Origin: Streptomyces sp. NBC_00162
GTDB taxonomy: Bacteria; Actinomycetota; Actinomycetes; Streptomycetales; Streptomycetaceae
Direction: 5' to 3'
Assembly (NCBI RefSeq): GCF_024611995.1
Contig: NZ_CP102509.1
Span: 2,604,001 to 2,668,000, forward strand
Length of the DNA stretch: 64,000 nt
Every line of letters begins with the position of its first letter. Within the stretch, counting starts at the first letter, position 1. The notes below the pieces were generated by a model that worked only from the letters and a program-made list of their open reading frames with translations, was not told the origin of the DNA and made no database searches. This document shows, piece by piece, positions 51,730-63,223 of the stretch. Both the position numbers and the translations under genes were made by a program.

Positions 51730-52986
51730 TCAGCCGAGCCGCAGCGGGAGCTGCGCGACCGCGGTGAAACCGGTCCGCAGCACCCACGGGATCTCCTCGC
51801 GCCCTGCGGCGAGGGACATGTCCGGGAACCGGGCGAACAGCGCGTGCAGTGCCACCTCCGCCACCTGGAGGGCCAGCGGTGCACCGAGGCAGTAGTGGGC
51901 CCCCTGCCCGAACCCGAGGTGGCCCGTCCCGGTCTCCCGGCCGACGTCCAGCCGCTCGGGATCGTCGAACTTGCGCGGGTCGGTGTTCGCGGAAAGGATC
52001 AGCGGCAGGACCGGCGCCCCCGCCGGGATCGTCACCCCGCCCAACTCGACGTCCTCGGCCGGGTACCGGGGGTTGCCGAACTGGGTGGGCCCCAGGCGCA
52101 TGAGCTCCTGTACCGCCTGCGGCCACCGGGACGGGTCCGCGCGCAGCGGCGCGAGCTGGTCCGGGTTCTCGAGCAGGGCGAGCACCGAGTTGCCGATCAG
52201 GTTCATCGTCGTCTCGTAGCCGGCGAGCACCAGGGTGAAGACCAGTTTGACCATCTCCCGGTCGGAGAGGCGGTCGCCGTCGTCCTCCTGGGCCTGTACG
52301 AGTGCGGTGACCAGGTCGTCACGCGGCTCGGCGCGCCGGCGCGCGATCACGTCCAGCAGGTGGTCGGCACACTCGCGAAAGACGGTCGGGAGGCGCTCGA
52401 CGTGCTCCATGGGCGCCATCAGGACGCGCCCCCACGCGTACCAGTCCGGGCGATCGGCCTCGTCGATCCCGACCAGCTCGCTGATCACGGTGGCCGGCAA
52501 CTGGAAGCAGAACGACTCCATGAGGTCGACCGGCTTGCCGTCGCGTCCCGCCTCGGCCAGCCGGTCGAGCAGCGTCGCGGTGATCTCCTCGACCCGCGGG
52601 CGCAGCCCGGACACCCGCCGTGCGGTGAACGCCCGGGAGATCAGGCGCCGCAGCCGGCGGTGGTCGGCGCCGTCGATCTCGATCAGCTTGCCGGAGAGGT
52701 AGTCGACCACGTCGGACGGGATGTTGAGCCGCTTCATGACCGTGAACCGGCTGTCCGAGCTGCCTCCCCGCACCGATGCCGGGTTGTTGAGGAACTGCGG
52801 GTCGGTGAGGACGCGGCGCACGTCGTCGTAGCGGGTGACCAGCCACATCGGCGTCCCGCCCATCATCGAACCGGTCAGCACCGGCGCCTGCTCACGCATC
52901 CGCGCGTGCGCGGCGAACGGGTCGGCAACCAGTTCCGGCGAGAACAGGTCGACCGGGGCGGCCGGGTTCTCGGCGGTGGCGGTCAT
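51730..52986 (-). CDS. Cytochrome P450 (ansamycin tailoring)
   Basis: A complete 418-residue bacterial P450. The I helix has LAGYETTMNLIGN, the K helix ELMR within VQELMRLG, and the heme loop GFGQGAHYCLGAPLALQ. The long frame continues upstream but ATG 52986, with AAGGGG nine bases before, gives a normal N-terminus (MTATAENPAAPVDLF). It should hydroxylate or epoxidise the macrolactam. It is downstream of the methyltransferase gene with a hairpin between them. Confidence 0.9.
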   Translation of the reverse strand: MTATAENPAAPVDLFSPELVADPFAAHARMREQAPVLTGSMMGGTPMWLVTRYDDVRRVLTDPQFLNNPASVRGGSSDSRFTVMKRLNIPSDVVDYLSGKLIEIDGADHRRLRRLISRAFTARRVSGLRPRVEEITATLLDRLAEAGRDGKPVDLMESFCFQLPATVISELVGIDEADRPDWYAWGRVLMAPMEHVERLPTVFRECADHLLDVIARRRAEPRDDLVTALVQAQEDDGDRLSDREMVKLVFTLVLAGYETTMNLIGNSVLALLENPDQLAPLRADPSRWPQAVQELMRLGPTQFGNPRYPAEDVELGGVTIPAGAPVLPLILSANTDPRKFDDPERLDVGRETGTGHLGFGQGAHYCLGAPLALQVAEVALHALFARFPDMSLAAGREEIPWVLRTGFTAVAQLPLRLG

Positions 52987-53024
52987 AGGTCTACCCCTTC
53001 GTGTCAAAGAACTCCGGCCGCACG

Positions 53025-53057
53025 CGCGGCCGGCTGCTGTACGAGCAGCCGGCCGCG
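53025..53057 (-). terminator. Hairpin between methyltransferase and P450 genes
   Basis: A perfect 14-bp GC-rich stem (53025-53038 and 53044-53057) with a five-base loop. There is no U-tract on the - strand, so it may attenuate rather than stop transcription into the P450 gene. Confidence 0.55.
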
Positions 53058-53101
53058 TGGAGCCCGCGCTGGACGGGCTGATGACCTGGCAGCGGCTGCT
53101 G

Positions 53102-53848
53102 CTAGCCGGCGCGTACGGCCGTGAGCTGCCAGACGGGAGCCTTGATCTCGCCCTCCAGCTCCTCGTCGGGCCAGGAGAAGGCCGGGTCGAAGGCGACCGG
53201 CGCGTCGGGGGCGCCCTCCGCCGGCTTCGCGCCCAGCATCTCGCGGATGCCCTCGTGGGTGAGCGTGGTGTCGTACATGGCCAGCTCGAGGGAGGCGATG
53301 TCCCACTTCTCGCCGAACGTCTCACGGAGGTTCTTCTCGGTGACCCGCTGCACGGTGGGGAAGGGCGCGTGCGCCTCTGCGGCGAACACCCACAGGTGCA
53401 GCTTCGCACCGGGCTTGGTGGCACGGTGCAGCGCGGCGACGTAGGCGCGCTGGGCGTCCGCGGTCAGGCAGTGGTAGAGCGCGCTGTCGACGACCGTGTC
53501 GAAACGGCCTTCGAAACCCTCGAGGCTGGTCGCGTCGGCGACGGTGTACTCGACCTCGACGCCCGCGGCCTCGGCCCGCCTCTTCGCCTCCTTGACGGCG
53601 GTCGGGGCCGCGTCGATGCCGGTGACCCGGTGGCCGCGCGAGGCGAGGAAGATGGAGTTGCCGCCGAGCCCGCAGCCGATGTCGAGCACGTCGCCGGTGA
53701 TCTGGCCCGCGTCCTCGAGCGCGATCAGGAGCGGCTGCGGCCCGCCGATGTCCCACGGCGCCGGGGCGCCGACCAGGGTCTCTCCTCGGTAACCTGCGTA
53801 AAAGGCATCGTTGTCGAGGGTTTCCAGTGAAACTTGCTTTCCGGTCAC
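53102..53848 (-). CDS. SAM-dependent methyltransferase (class I)
   Basis: A 248-residue methyltransferase. Motif I is DVLDIGCGLGGNSIFLASRG near residue 56, motif II GVEVEYTVADATSLEGFE and motif III FDTVVDSALYHCL. GTG 53848 is chosen because GGAGG lies five bases upstream; the frame extends eight codons further to a TTG. O-, N- or C-methylation of the ansamycin is likely. Two copies of the cluster motif lie upstream. Confidence 0.85.
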   Translation of the reverse strand: MTGKQVSLETLDNDAFYAGYRGETLVGAPAPWDIGGPQPLLIALEDAGQITGDVLDIGCGLGGNSIFLASRGHRVTGIDAAPTAVKEAKRRAEAAGVEVEYTVADATSLEGFEGRFDTVVDSALYHCLTADAQRAYVAALHRATKPGAKLHLWVFAAEAHAPFPTVQRVTEKNLRETFGEKWDIASLELAMYDTTLTHEGIREMLGAKPAEGAPDAPVAFDPAFSWPDEELEGEIKAPVWQLTAVRAG

Positions 53849-54014
53849 ACGAGCCTCCAGCGAATTGTTCAACGAGATTGATTTTTAGCATCCGGCCGCA
53901 CTGGCATACCGTCAACCGCGGGAATACTCCGAACCGGCAGCGGTGGCGAACTACCCAGGCCTTGTTTCCGCGCGCTGGACACTGTGGAACCCGCAACTTG
54001 CATCGTCCTTCCAC

Positions 54015-54060
54015 AGGTTAGGACGGGCGTCACCGGGCGTGCATCCCTCGATCTGATAGT
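54015..54060 (-). promoter_or_regulatory. Cluster motif site 2 with -10-like hexamer
   Basis: On the - strand CTATCAGATCGAGGGATG (54042-54059) is followed after 21 bp by TAACCT (54015-54020). Drives the methyltransferase gene; identical to site 1 across 18 bases. Confidence 0.7.
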
Positions 54061-54074
54061 CATTTACGGGGCAG

Positions 54075-54120
54075 CCCATAGAGCATGGAGGGCCCGCTGA
54101 GCATCCCTCAACCTGATAGG
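54075..54120 (-). promoter_or_regulatory. Cluster motif site 3, tandem to site 2
   Basis: On the - strand CTATCAGGTTGAGGGATG (54102-54119) is 60 bp from site 2. It is followed after 21 bp by TATGGG. It also lies 13 bp upstream of the + strand promoter of the flavin monooxygenase, so it may serve that gene. Confidence 0.6.
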
Positions 54121-54132
54121 TTTTACCGATCC

Positions 54133-54161
54133 TTGACACGCCTCGAACGCCGGAATACTAT
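54133..54161 (+). promoter_or_regulatory. Consensus sigma-70 (HrdB-type) promoter
   Basis: TTGACA at 54133-54138, a 17-bp spacer, and TACTAT at 54156-54161. This matches the vegetative consensus in all six -35 positions and five of six -10 positions, which is rare in high-GC Streptomyces. Predicted start near 54168, giving an untranslated leader of about 115 nt before the ATG at 54283. Confidence 0.75.
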
Positions 54162-54282
54162 TCTGGCAATTTTCCAGCGTGGCGGAATTCAGCCTTCAAA
54201 CAGCGCGGACCTGTGAAGTTTTCCTTGACGCCGTTTTTCGAAGTGCTCACTGATCTGCCCACAGCATGCGACTAGGGGCGAG

Positions 54283-55935
54283 ATGCCAACCATGCGAACG
54301 CACGATACGTACTCGAATCCGACGGACACGGACGTCGTCATCGTGGGCAACGGGCCGATCGGTGCCACGCTCTCGGTGCTGCTCGCCCAGCGTGGCTGGC
54401 GGGTGACGGTGCTCGAACGCCGCCCCCGGCCGTACAAGCTTCCCCGGGCGACCAGTTTCGACGGGGAGACCGCCCGGCTCCTGGCCGGCACCGGAATCGG
54501 CCCGGAACTCGACCGGGTCACCGAGCCGGCCAACGGCTACCAGTGGCAGACCGCCGCCGGCGCGGTGCTGCTGGACATCGGGTTCACCACGGCCGGTCCC
54601 TACGGCTGGCCGGACGCCAACACGATGCACCAGCCGGCTCTGGAGGAGCTGATCGCGGCCAGGGCGGCGGCGCTTCCCGGCATCACGGTGCTGCGCGGGC
54701 ACGAGGTCGTCGGGATCTCGGACGGCGGGGAACGGGTGGAGGTGACCGCCGCCACCGACGACGAATCGACGCGCGTCCTCACCGCGAGGTGGGTCGTGGG
54801 GTGCGACGGCGCCAACAGCTTCGTGCGCGACCACCTCGACGTCTCCGTCACCGACCTCGGGTTCTCCTACGAGTGGCTGCTCTGCGACGTCGAACTGCGC
54901 CAGCCGCGCGAGTTCACCCCCAGCAACGTGCAGATCTGCGATCCGGCCAGGCCCACGACGGTGGTGGCCAGCGGCCCCGGGCGCCGGCGCTGGGAGTTCA
55001 TGCGCCTGCCGGGCGAGAGCGCCGCCGAGCTCAACCGGGAGGAGACGGCCTGGCGGCTGCTGGCGCCGTTCGGCGTCACCCCCGACACGGCCACCCTGCT
55101 GCGCAGCACCACGTACATATTCCAGGCCCGTTGGGCCGACCAGTGGCGAGTGGGCCATGTCCTGCTGGCCGGCGACGCGGCCCATCTCATGCCGCCCTTC
55201 GCCGGGCAGGGCATGTGCTCCGGCATCCGGGACGTCGTCAACCTGGCGTGGAAGCTGGACCTGACGCTGCGCGGGCTCGCGGCCGAGTCCCTGCTGGACA
55301 GCTACACGGAAGAACGCCGTGCGCAGGCCAAGGAAGCGATCCTGGCGTCGGTCCAGTTGGGCCGGGTGATCTGCGTGACGGACCCGGCGGACGCCGCCGA
55401 GCGGGACGCCACGGTGCTGGCCAACCGGCGCGGCCGGCCGGCGGCGCGGCCGGAACCGGCGAAGCCGCTCTCGGACGGGCTGCTTCACCGGCGGTCCGCA
55501 GCGGAGGCGGCCGAGCGGGCGGCGGGTGCCGTCGTACCCCAGGGACGCGTGGGCCGACAGGGCCGCAGCGAGCTGTTCGACGAGGTCGTCGGCCGTGGTT
55601 TCATGCTGCTGACCAGCGACGATCCGTACACCGTGCTCGACGAGGAGCGGCTTTCGTTCCTCGTCGGCCTGGGGACCCGCGTGGTGCGGCTGCTGCCGCC
55701 CGGGCAGGCGCCGGAGGAGGCCGACGGCGTGGCCGATGTGATCTGCGTGGAGGATGTGGACGACGTCTACCGGCCGTATCTGGCGCGGTTCGGGGCGACT
55801 TCTCTGCTCGTCCGTCCGGATTACCACGTCTTCGGTGCCGCGAGCGGCCCGGGCGGCACCGAAGCGCTGGTCGACGACCTGCGGGACCAGCTGCGTGCCG
55901 CGGTGCCGGCCGGTGCACCGCACCGGGCCGGCTGA
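54283..55935 (+). CDS. FAD-dependent aromatic monooxygenase (Rif-Orf19-like)
   Basis: A 550-residue flavin hydroxylase of the PHBH/polyketide-hydroxylase type. The FAD motif VVIVGNGPIGATLSVLLAQRGWRV lies near residue 18, the DG motif VGCDGANSFVRDHLDV near 170 and the second FAD motif LLAGDAAHLMPPFAGQGMCSG near 298. A C-terminal thioredoxin-like extension of ~150 residues is typical of the family. In rifamycin clusters the equivalent enzyme acts on the AHBA-derived ring and leads to the naphthalene nucleus (literature). It is transcribed opposite to the AHBA genes, from a consensus promoter. Substrate inferred. Confidence 0.87.
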   Translation: MPTMRTHDTYSNPTDTDVVIVGNGPIGATLSVLLAQRGWRVTVLERRPRPYKLPRATSFDGETARLLAGTGIGPELDRVTEPANGYQWQTAAGAVLLDIGFTTAGPYGWPDANTMHQPALEELIAARAAALPGITVLRGHEVVGISDGGERVEVTAATDDESTRVLTARWVVGCDGANSFVRDHLDVSVTDLGFSYEWLLCDVELRQPREFTPSNVQICDPARPTTVVASGPGRRRWEFMRLPGESAAELNREETAWRLLAPFGVTPDTATLLRSTTYIFQARWADQWRVGHVLLAGDAAHLMPPFAGQGMCSGIRDVVNLAWKLDLTLRGLAAESLLDSYTEERRAQAKEAILASVQLGRVICVTDPADAAERDATVLANRRGRPAARPEPAKPLSDGLLHRRSAAEAAERAAGAVVPQGRVGRQGRSELFDEVVGRGFMLLTSDDPYTVLDEERLSFLVGLGTRVVRLLPPGQAPEEADGVADVICVEDVDDVYRPYLARFGATSLLVRPDYHVFGAASGPGGTEALVDDLRDQLRAAVPAGAPHRAG

Positions 55936-55938
55936 CGG

Positions 55939-56838
55939 TCACGGCGCGATCTGCCGGGCGAGCGCCAGCGCCCCGCGCAACGACGACAGGCCGCCCAGCG
56001 CTGCCGGTTCCACCGGCAGCGGGGGCTGGCCGGGGCGGGCCAGCCCGGCAAGGTGGTCGGACACCAGCCCGACGAGCCCGGGGATGCCGGCCGCGAAGCC
56101 GCCGCCGATCAGGACGCGCTGCGGATGGACCAGTTCCTGGACGCCGGACACCGCGGTGGCCAGGGCCCGGCACGTCTCTTCGACCGCGGTGACGGCCCAC
56201 GGCTGCCCTTCGTGCAGCGCCCGCCGAAGTTCCTCGAAGGTGGCGGGCGCTCCCCGCAGATGAGCCGCGCGGCGCAGGGTGGCCGGTCCGGAGGCGATCG
56301 CCTGGAGGCATCCCCGGCGGCCGCAGACGCACGGCGCACCGCCCATGTCGACGATCACGTGTCCGATCTCGAACGAGCCGCGGCCGAGCCCGGGGCAGAG
56401 TGCGCCTCGGAGGACGAGACCGCCGCCGATGCCGGTGCCCACCCCGAGGTAGAGCAGGTCGTCGCAGCCCGAGGCCCGGGCCTCCGCGAGTGCGCCGAGA
56501 TCGCCGTCGTCCGCCCAGGCCACTGCCGCTTCGGGAAACAGCGCACGCAGGGACTCGTCCAGAGCGAGCCCGTTCCACTCCGGCCGGCTGGGCCAGGCGG
56601 TGATCCGGCCGGCCGGATCGACCGTCCCGGGCATCGCGACGCCCACCGCCCGGAGTGGCGTTCCTATCCTTGTCCGCAACTCGCCCACATGTCGGGCGAG
56701 TTGCGCCAGGTCCCGGGCGGCGCTGTGCCGCGGGTCCCACCGGAACGCGGACTCGTCAACACACTCCGCGCCGGCCTCCACCCGGAAGGCGACCTTGGTG
56801 CCCCCGATGTCGACACCGAGGTGATGTGCCTTCTCCAT
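55939..56838 (-). CDS. rifN: Kanosamine 6-kinase (RifN-like, ROK family)
   Basis: A 299-residue ROK kinase. The ATP site is LGVDIGGTKVAF at the N-terminus, the sugar site has VGTGIGGGLVL, EIGHVIVDM and the zinc motif CVCGRRGCLQAI near residue 168. It should phosphorylate kanosamine at O6 in AHBA synthesis. Last gene of the AHBA block; its stop lies 4 nt from the convergent monooxygenase stop. Symbol used by homology to rifamycin genes. Confidence 0.88.
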   Translation of the reverse strand: MEKAHHLGVDIGGTKVAFRVEAGAECVDESAFRWDPRHSAARDLAQLARHVGELRTRIGTPLRAVGVAMPGTVDPAGRITAWPSRPEWNGLALDESLRALFPEAAVAWADDGDLGALAEARASGCDDLLYLGVGTGIGGGLVLRGALCPGLGRGSFEIGHVIVDMGGAPCVCGRRGCLQAIASGPATLRRAAHLRGAPATFEELRRALHEGQPWAVTAVEETCRALATAVSGVQELVHPQRVLIGGGFAAGIPGLVGLVSDHLAGLARPGQPPLPVEPAALGGLSSLRGALALARQIAP

Positions 56839-56853
56839 GCCCGTTGACGGCCC

Positions 56854-57546
56854 TCAGCCGCGGGGCACGGACGGGCACAGTGCCAACAGGTCGGCAGGGC
56901 GGTGCAGGACGGCGCCGGGCTGAGCGGCCAGCAGTTCGTCCTCGTCGTCGACATCGGCCCACAGCGCGGCGGCCGAGGCCACACCGGCGCCCTTCGCACT
57001 GGCCAGGTCGGTCGGTGCGTCACCGACCATGATGGCCGCCTCGGCCGGCAGCCCCAGCAGATGGAGAGCGTGCTCCACGATGTCCGGGGCCGGCTTCGGG
57101 TTGGCGACCTCGTCCGACCCGATCACGTGGTCGAAGAAGGGCAGCAGGCCCAGCGTTTCGAGGAGCGAGCGCGCCCGCGGCCCGCTCTTGCCGGTGGCCA
57201 CCGCGAGCCTGTACCCGCGCACCCGCAGGGTCAGCAGCAGCTCGACGATGCCCTCGAAGACCGGCACCTGGGGCGCGAGCCGATAGCTCTCGCGGACGAA
57301 GGGCTCCTCCATCTCCAGTGGGAGGTCCATGATCCGCATGATGTCCGGGAAGTAGCGCCCTTGGTGGCGCCGGTACTCCTCGAACGGCGCCGTGCCCTCA
57401 CCGACGACCTCCTTGTACGCGATGGCGAACGCCTCTTCCATCACCGCGAAGCTGTCGACGATGACCCCGTCGAGGTCGAAGATCACGGCGCGCCTGACCG
57501 CTGGCAGCGTCTCCGTCTGCGGTCGCCCTACCGTTGTAATTGTCAT
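56854..57546 (-). CDS. rifM: HAD-superfamily phosphatase (RifM-like)
   Basis: A 230-residue HAD hydrolase. Motif I VIFDLDGVIVDSFAV carries the DxD nucleophile near residue 22, motif II VATGKSGPRA, and motif IV IMVGDAPTDLASA. The length matches RifM. ATG 57546 is chosen; the frame extends 17 codons upstream. RifM is required for AHBA formation in rifamycin producers, and its exact substrate remains debated. Sits between the rifL- and rifN-type genes, as in rif. Confidence 0.85.
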   Translation of the reverse strand: MTITTVGRPQTETLPAVRRAVIFDLDGVIVDSFAVMEEAFAIAYKEVVGEGTAPFEEYRRHQGRYFPDIMRIMDLPLEMEEPFVRESYRLAPQVPVFEGIVELLLTLRVRGYRLAVATGKSGPRARSLLETLGLLPFFDHVIGSDEVANPKPAPDIVEHALHLLGLPAEAAIMVGDAPTDLASAKGAGVASAAALWADVDDEDELLAAQPGAVLHRPADLLALCPSVPRG

Positions 57547-57619
57547 GTGATGCCCATTCCGTGCGTCTGCTCGTTCTCTTGGAACCGGTGCTTCCACCGG
57601 CTTTGCCGACCATCCGCCG

Positions 57620-58696
57620 CTAGGCGGGCACCACGTTCCGGGCGCGCACGGAGCGGGCCGACGCGTAGAAGTCCTCGATGACGCGGACCGTCGTACGGGC
57701 CTCGCCGATGGACCTGCCGCGGTTGCCCGGATCCGTCAGGATTCCGGCGAGGCCGTCCAGCTGGCGCCGGTACTCGTTGCCGATCGGCTCGTCCGGCACC
57801 GGGATGGACGTGGTGGTGCCTTCGCGGGTCAGCAACAGCGTCGACTGGGGCCGGCGGTTGGGGCTGAAGCCGAAGGTGCAGCTGAGCTCGGCGGTTCCGC
57901 CGCTGCCCACGACCTGGATCGTGGAGACGTCCAACGCCTCGTGCGAGGCCCAGCTGGCGTGCAAGGAGACCGAGACGCCGTCTTCGCGGACGAAGAAGCC
58001 CCGGGCGGTGTCCTCGACGTCGCCGTCGGCGTCGGCCGCGGGCTGGTCGTGCCGCCATGCCGCGCTCCACGAACCCATGTTCACGAAGTCGTTCGCCGTC
58101 ACGCCGACGACCTGTGTGAAGCGGGCCGGACCGAGCAGGGACGCGAGCGTGTCGAGCAGGTGCCATCCGAGGTCGAACAGCACACCGCCGCCGGCCTTGC
58201 TGCGCTGGGTGAACCAACCGCCGGCCTTGGGGATGCCGCGCGCCCGGACCCAGGACAGGTCGACGTGCCGGATGTGACCGAGGTCGGGCACCAGGCCCGC
58301 CAGGGCTCCCACGTCGCTGCGGTAGGGGGCCGCGCTGCCCGCCAGCAGCATGGCGCCGCCGCTGCGTTCGGCGGCCGCCAGGGTGTCGGCCTCGTCGGAG
58401 GTCAGGCAGACCGGCTTCTCGAGGAAGACGGAGATGCCCTTGCCGAGCAGGGCCGCGGCCACCTCGGCATGCAGGAAGTTGGGTACGGCGACGACGGCGA
58501 GGTCGACCGACCGGGCGGTGAGCGCGTCCACCGTCGGGTACACGGGAATGCCCAGCGCACGGTCGAATGCCGCGCGCGCCGCCGGTTCGGTGTCGGTGAC
58601 GGCCACCACTTCGAAGTCGGCGTGCTCTCTCAGCAGGGGGAGCCACAGCTCCCGCCCCGCCCAGCCGAGCCCGACGATGGCCACCCTGACGCTCAT
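57620..58696 (-). CDS. rifL: Gfo/Idh/MocA oxidoreductase (RifL-like)
   Basis: A 358-residue NAD-dependent sugar oxidoreductase. The Rossmann motif is VRVAIVGLGWAGRELWLPLL, followed by EKPVCLTSDEADTL near residue 95 with the catalytic Lys. It pairs with RifK to turn UDP-glucose into UDP-3-keto-glucose and then UDP-kanosamine (literature). ATG at 58696 overlaps the rifK-type stop codon (ATGA). Confidence 0.88.
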   Translation of the reverse strand: MSVRVAIVGLGWAGRELWLPLLREHADFEVVAVTDTEPAARAAFDRALGIPVYPTVDALTARSVDLAVVAVPNFLHAEVAAALLGKGISVFLEKPVCLTSDEADTLAAAERSGGAMLLAGSAAPYRSDVGALAGLVPDLGHIRHVDLSWVRARGIPKAGGWFTQRSKAGGGVLFDLGWHLLDTLASLLGPARFTQVVGVTANDFVNMGSWSAAWRHDQPAADADGDVEDTARGFFVREDGVSVSLHASWASHEALDVSTIQVVGSGGTAELSCTFGFSPNRRPQSTLLLTREGTTTSIPVPDEPIGNEYRRQLDGLAGILTDPGNRGRSIGEARTTVRVIEDFYASARSVRARNVVPA

Positions 58697-59853
58697 GCGG
58701 TGCTCACCGCGTCGGCGATGATCGCGGCGGTCAGGTGCAGGTCTTCCTCGCTCGCGAGCAGCGTGCGGTGGTGCAGCCAGATGCAGTCCTGGCTGATGGC
58801 CTCCGAGTTGGGGCAGCGCTCCGCGAGCTCGTCCGGGGTCGCGTCGGGCGCGCCGATCTCCCAGAAGGCGTCGGTGCGGTAGATCGCGCGGAATCCCGCG
58901 AACGCCGGCAGGCCGGCCTCCACGAGCCGGTCGACCAGGGCGTTGCGGTCGTCCTCGCCCATGCCGGGCACCCGGAACATGGCCATGTAGTGCGAGGGGA
59001 CGTCGGTGCGCTCGTCACCGCGCTGCGGAACCACGCCGTCGATCGACTCGAGCAGCTTGGAGAGCAGGGCCCAGCGCTCGTGGCGCGTCGCTATCTGATC
59101 GTCCAGGCGGCGCAGCTGGGCCCGCAGGACCGCGGCCGAGAACTCGCCCAGTCGCAGGTTGGAGCCGGCGATCACGTGACGGTACCGGCGGTCGGTACGA
59201 GGCCGTCCGCAGCTGTGCCGCAGGAACGCGTTCTCGTACATCTCCGAATCCGGGAACAGCACGGCGCCGCCCTCGCCGGCGGTCATCAGCTTGCCGTTCT
59301 GGAAGCTGAACGCGGCGACCGAACCGAGCTCGCCGACGCGCTTGCCCTGCCAGCGGGCGCCGTGGGCGTGCGCGGCGTCCTGGAGCAGCGGGACGCCCGT
59401 ATCGGCGGAGAGCTTGTCCAGTGCGTCCATGTCCGCCAGGTAGCCCGCCATGTGGACCGGCATGATCGCCCGGGTCCGCGAGGTCACGGCGGCGGCGGCC
59501 GCAGCCACGTCGATGGAGTAGGTGTCCGGGTCGACATCCACCGGGACCGCGACGGCGCCGAGTCGCTGCGCCGCCTGGGAGGACGAGATGAAGGTGAAGG
59601 CCGGGACGATGACTTCGGAGCCCGGTCCGACGCCCATGACCTGGAGGGCGAGTTCCAGTGCGTGGGTTCCGTTGGTGACCGCGAGGGCGTGGGCGGCACC
59701 GTGGTGCTCGGCGAACTCCTGCTCGAAGGAGTCGACTTCACTCCCGCCCATCCGCCACCACTGGCCCTGCTCGAGTGCACGGATGAGCCCTTCCCGCTCA
59801 CTCTCGTCATACTGGGGCCACTGGGGGAATTCCGGCGCCTGTCGCACGTTCAT
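58693..59853 (-). CDS. rifK: AHBA synthase / UDP-3-keto-glucose transaminase (RifK-like)
   Basis: A 386-residue DegT/DnrJ/EryC1-family PLP enzyme, near the RifK length (388). Lys188 in FSFQNGKLMTAGEGGA is the PLP lysine and has the same number in RifK. QDAAHAHGARW supplies the PLP-ring Asp. It aromatises 5-amino-5-deoxy-3-dehydroshikimate to AHBA and also makes UDP-kanosamine with the rifL-type enzyme. ATG 59853 has GGAG upstream. This is the diagnostic gene for an ansamycin or mitomycin-type pathway. Cluster motif site 4 lies about 170 bp upstream of its start codon. Confidence 0.93.
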   Translation of the reverse strand: MNVRQAPEFPQWPQYDESEREGLIRALEQGQWWRMGGSEVDSFEQEFAEHHGAAHALAVTNGTHALELALQVMGVGPGSEVIVPAFTFISSSQAAQRLGAVAVPVDVDPDTYSIDVAAAAAAVTSRTRAIMPVHMAGYLADMDALDKLSADTGVPLLQDAAHAHGARWQGKRVGELGSVAAFSFQNGKLMTAGEGGAVLFPDSEMYENAFLRHSCGRPRTDRRYRHVIAGSNLRLGEFSAAVLRAQLRRLDDQIATRHERWALLSKLLESIDGVVPQRGDERTDVPSHYMAMFRVPGMGEDDRNALVDRLVEAGLPAFAGFRAIYRTDAFWEIGAPDATPDELAERCPNSEAISQDCIWLHHRTLLASEEDLHLTAAIIADAVSTA

Positions 59854-60022
59854 GTTTCTCCAAGGAATGGATCTGACTCGACGCGAGGTGCGAAACGGGC
59901 GGAGCAGCGTGCCACAGAGAAAGACGCGCGCGCACGAGCACTTGCCGTCGAGATCGCGGAAGAGGCGCACACTCCGCCCCGTGCAGCGTCATGTGCAGTC
60001 AGAATGAGCTGAATTACCGTCC

Positions 60023-60067
60023 AGCGTAGAGCGCTGCCTGCGACGGCGCATCCCTAGATTTGGTAGT
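60023..60067 (-). promoter_or_regulatory. Cluster motif site 4 upstream of the AHBA synthase operon
   Basis: On the - strand CTACCAAATCTAGGGATG (60049-60066) is followed after 20 bp by TACGCT (60023-60028), the same hexamer as at site 1. It would drive rifK-L-M-N. Confidence 0.65.
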
Positions 60068-60079
60068 TGCACCCATAAT

Positions 60080-63220
<3,141 letters not shown>

Positions 63221-63223
63221 GTT

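Larger units (their letters stand above)
53849..54282. other. 434-bp divergent regulatory region
   Basis: Region between the methyltransferase (-) and flavin monooxygenase (+) genes. It contains cluster motif sites 2 and 3 and a consensus promoter on the + strand, each listed separately. Small open frames here have no ribosome sites. Confidence 0.7.
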
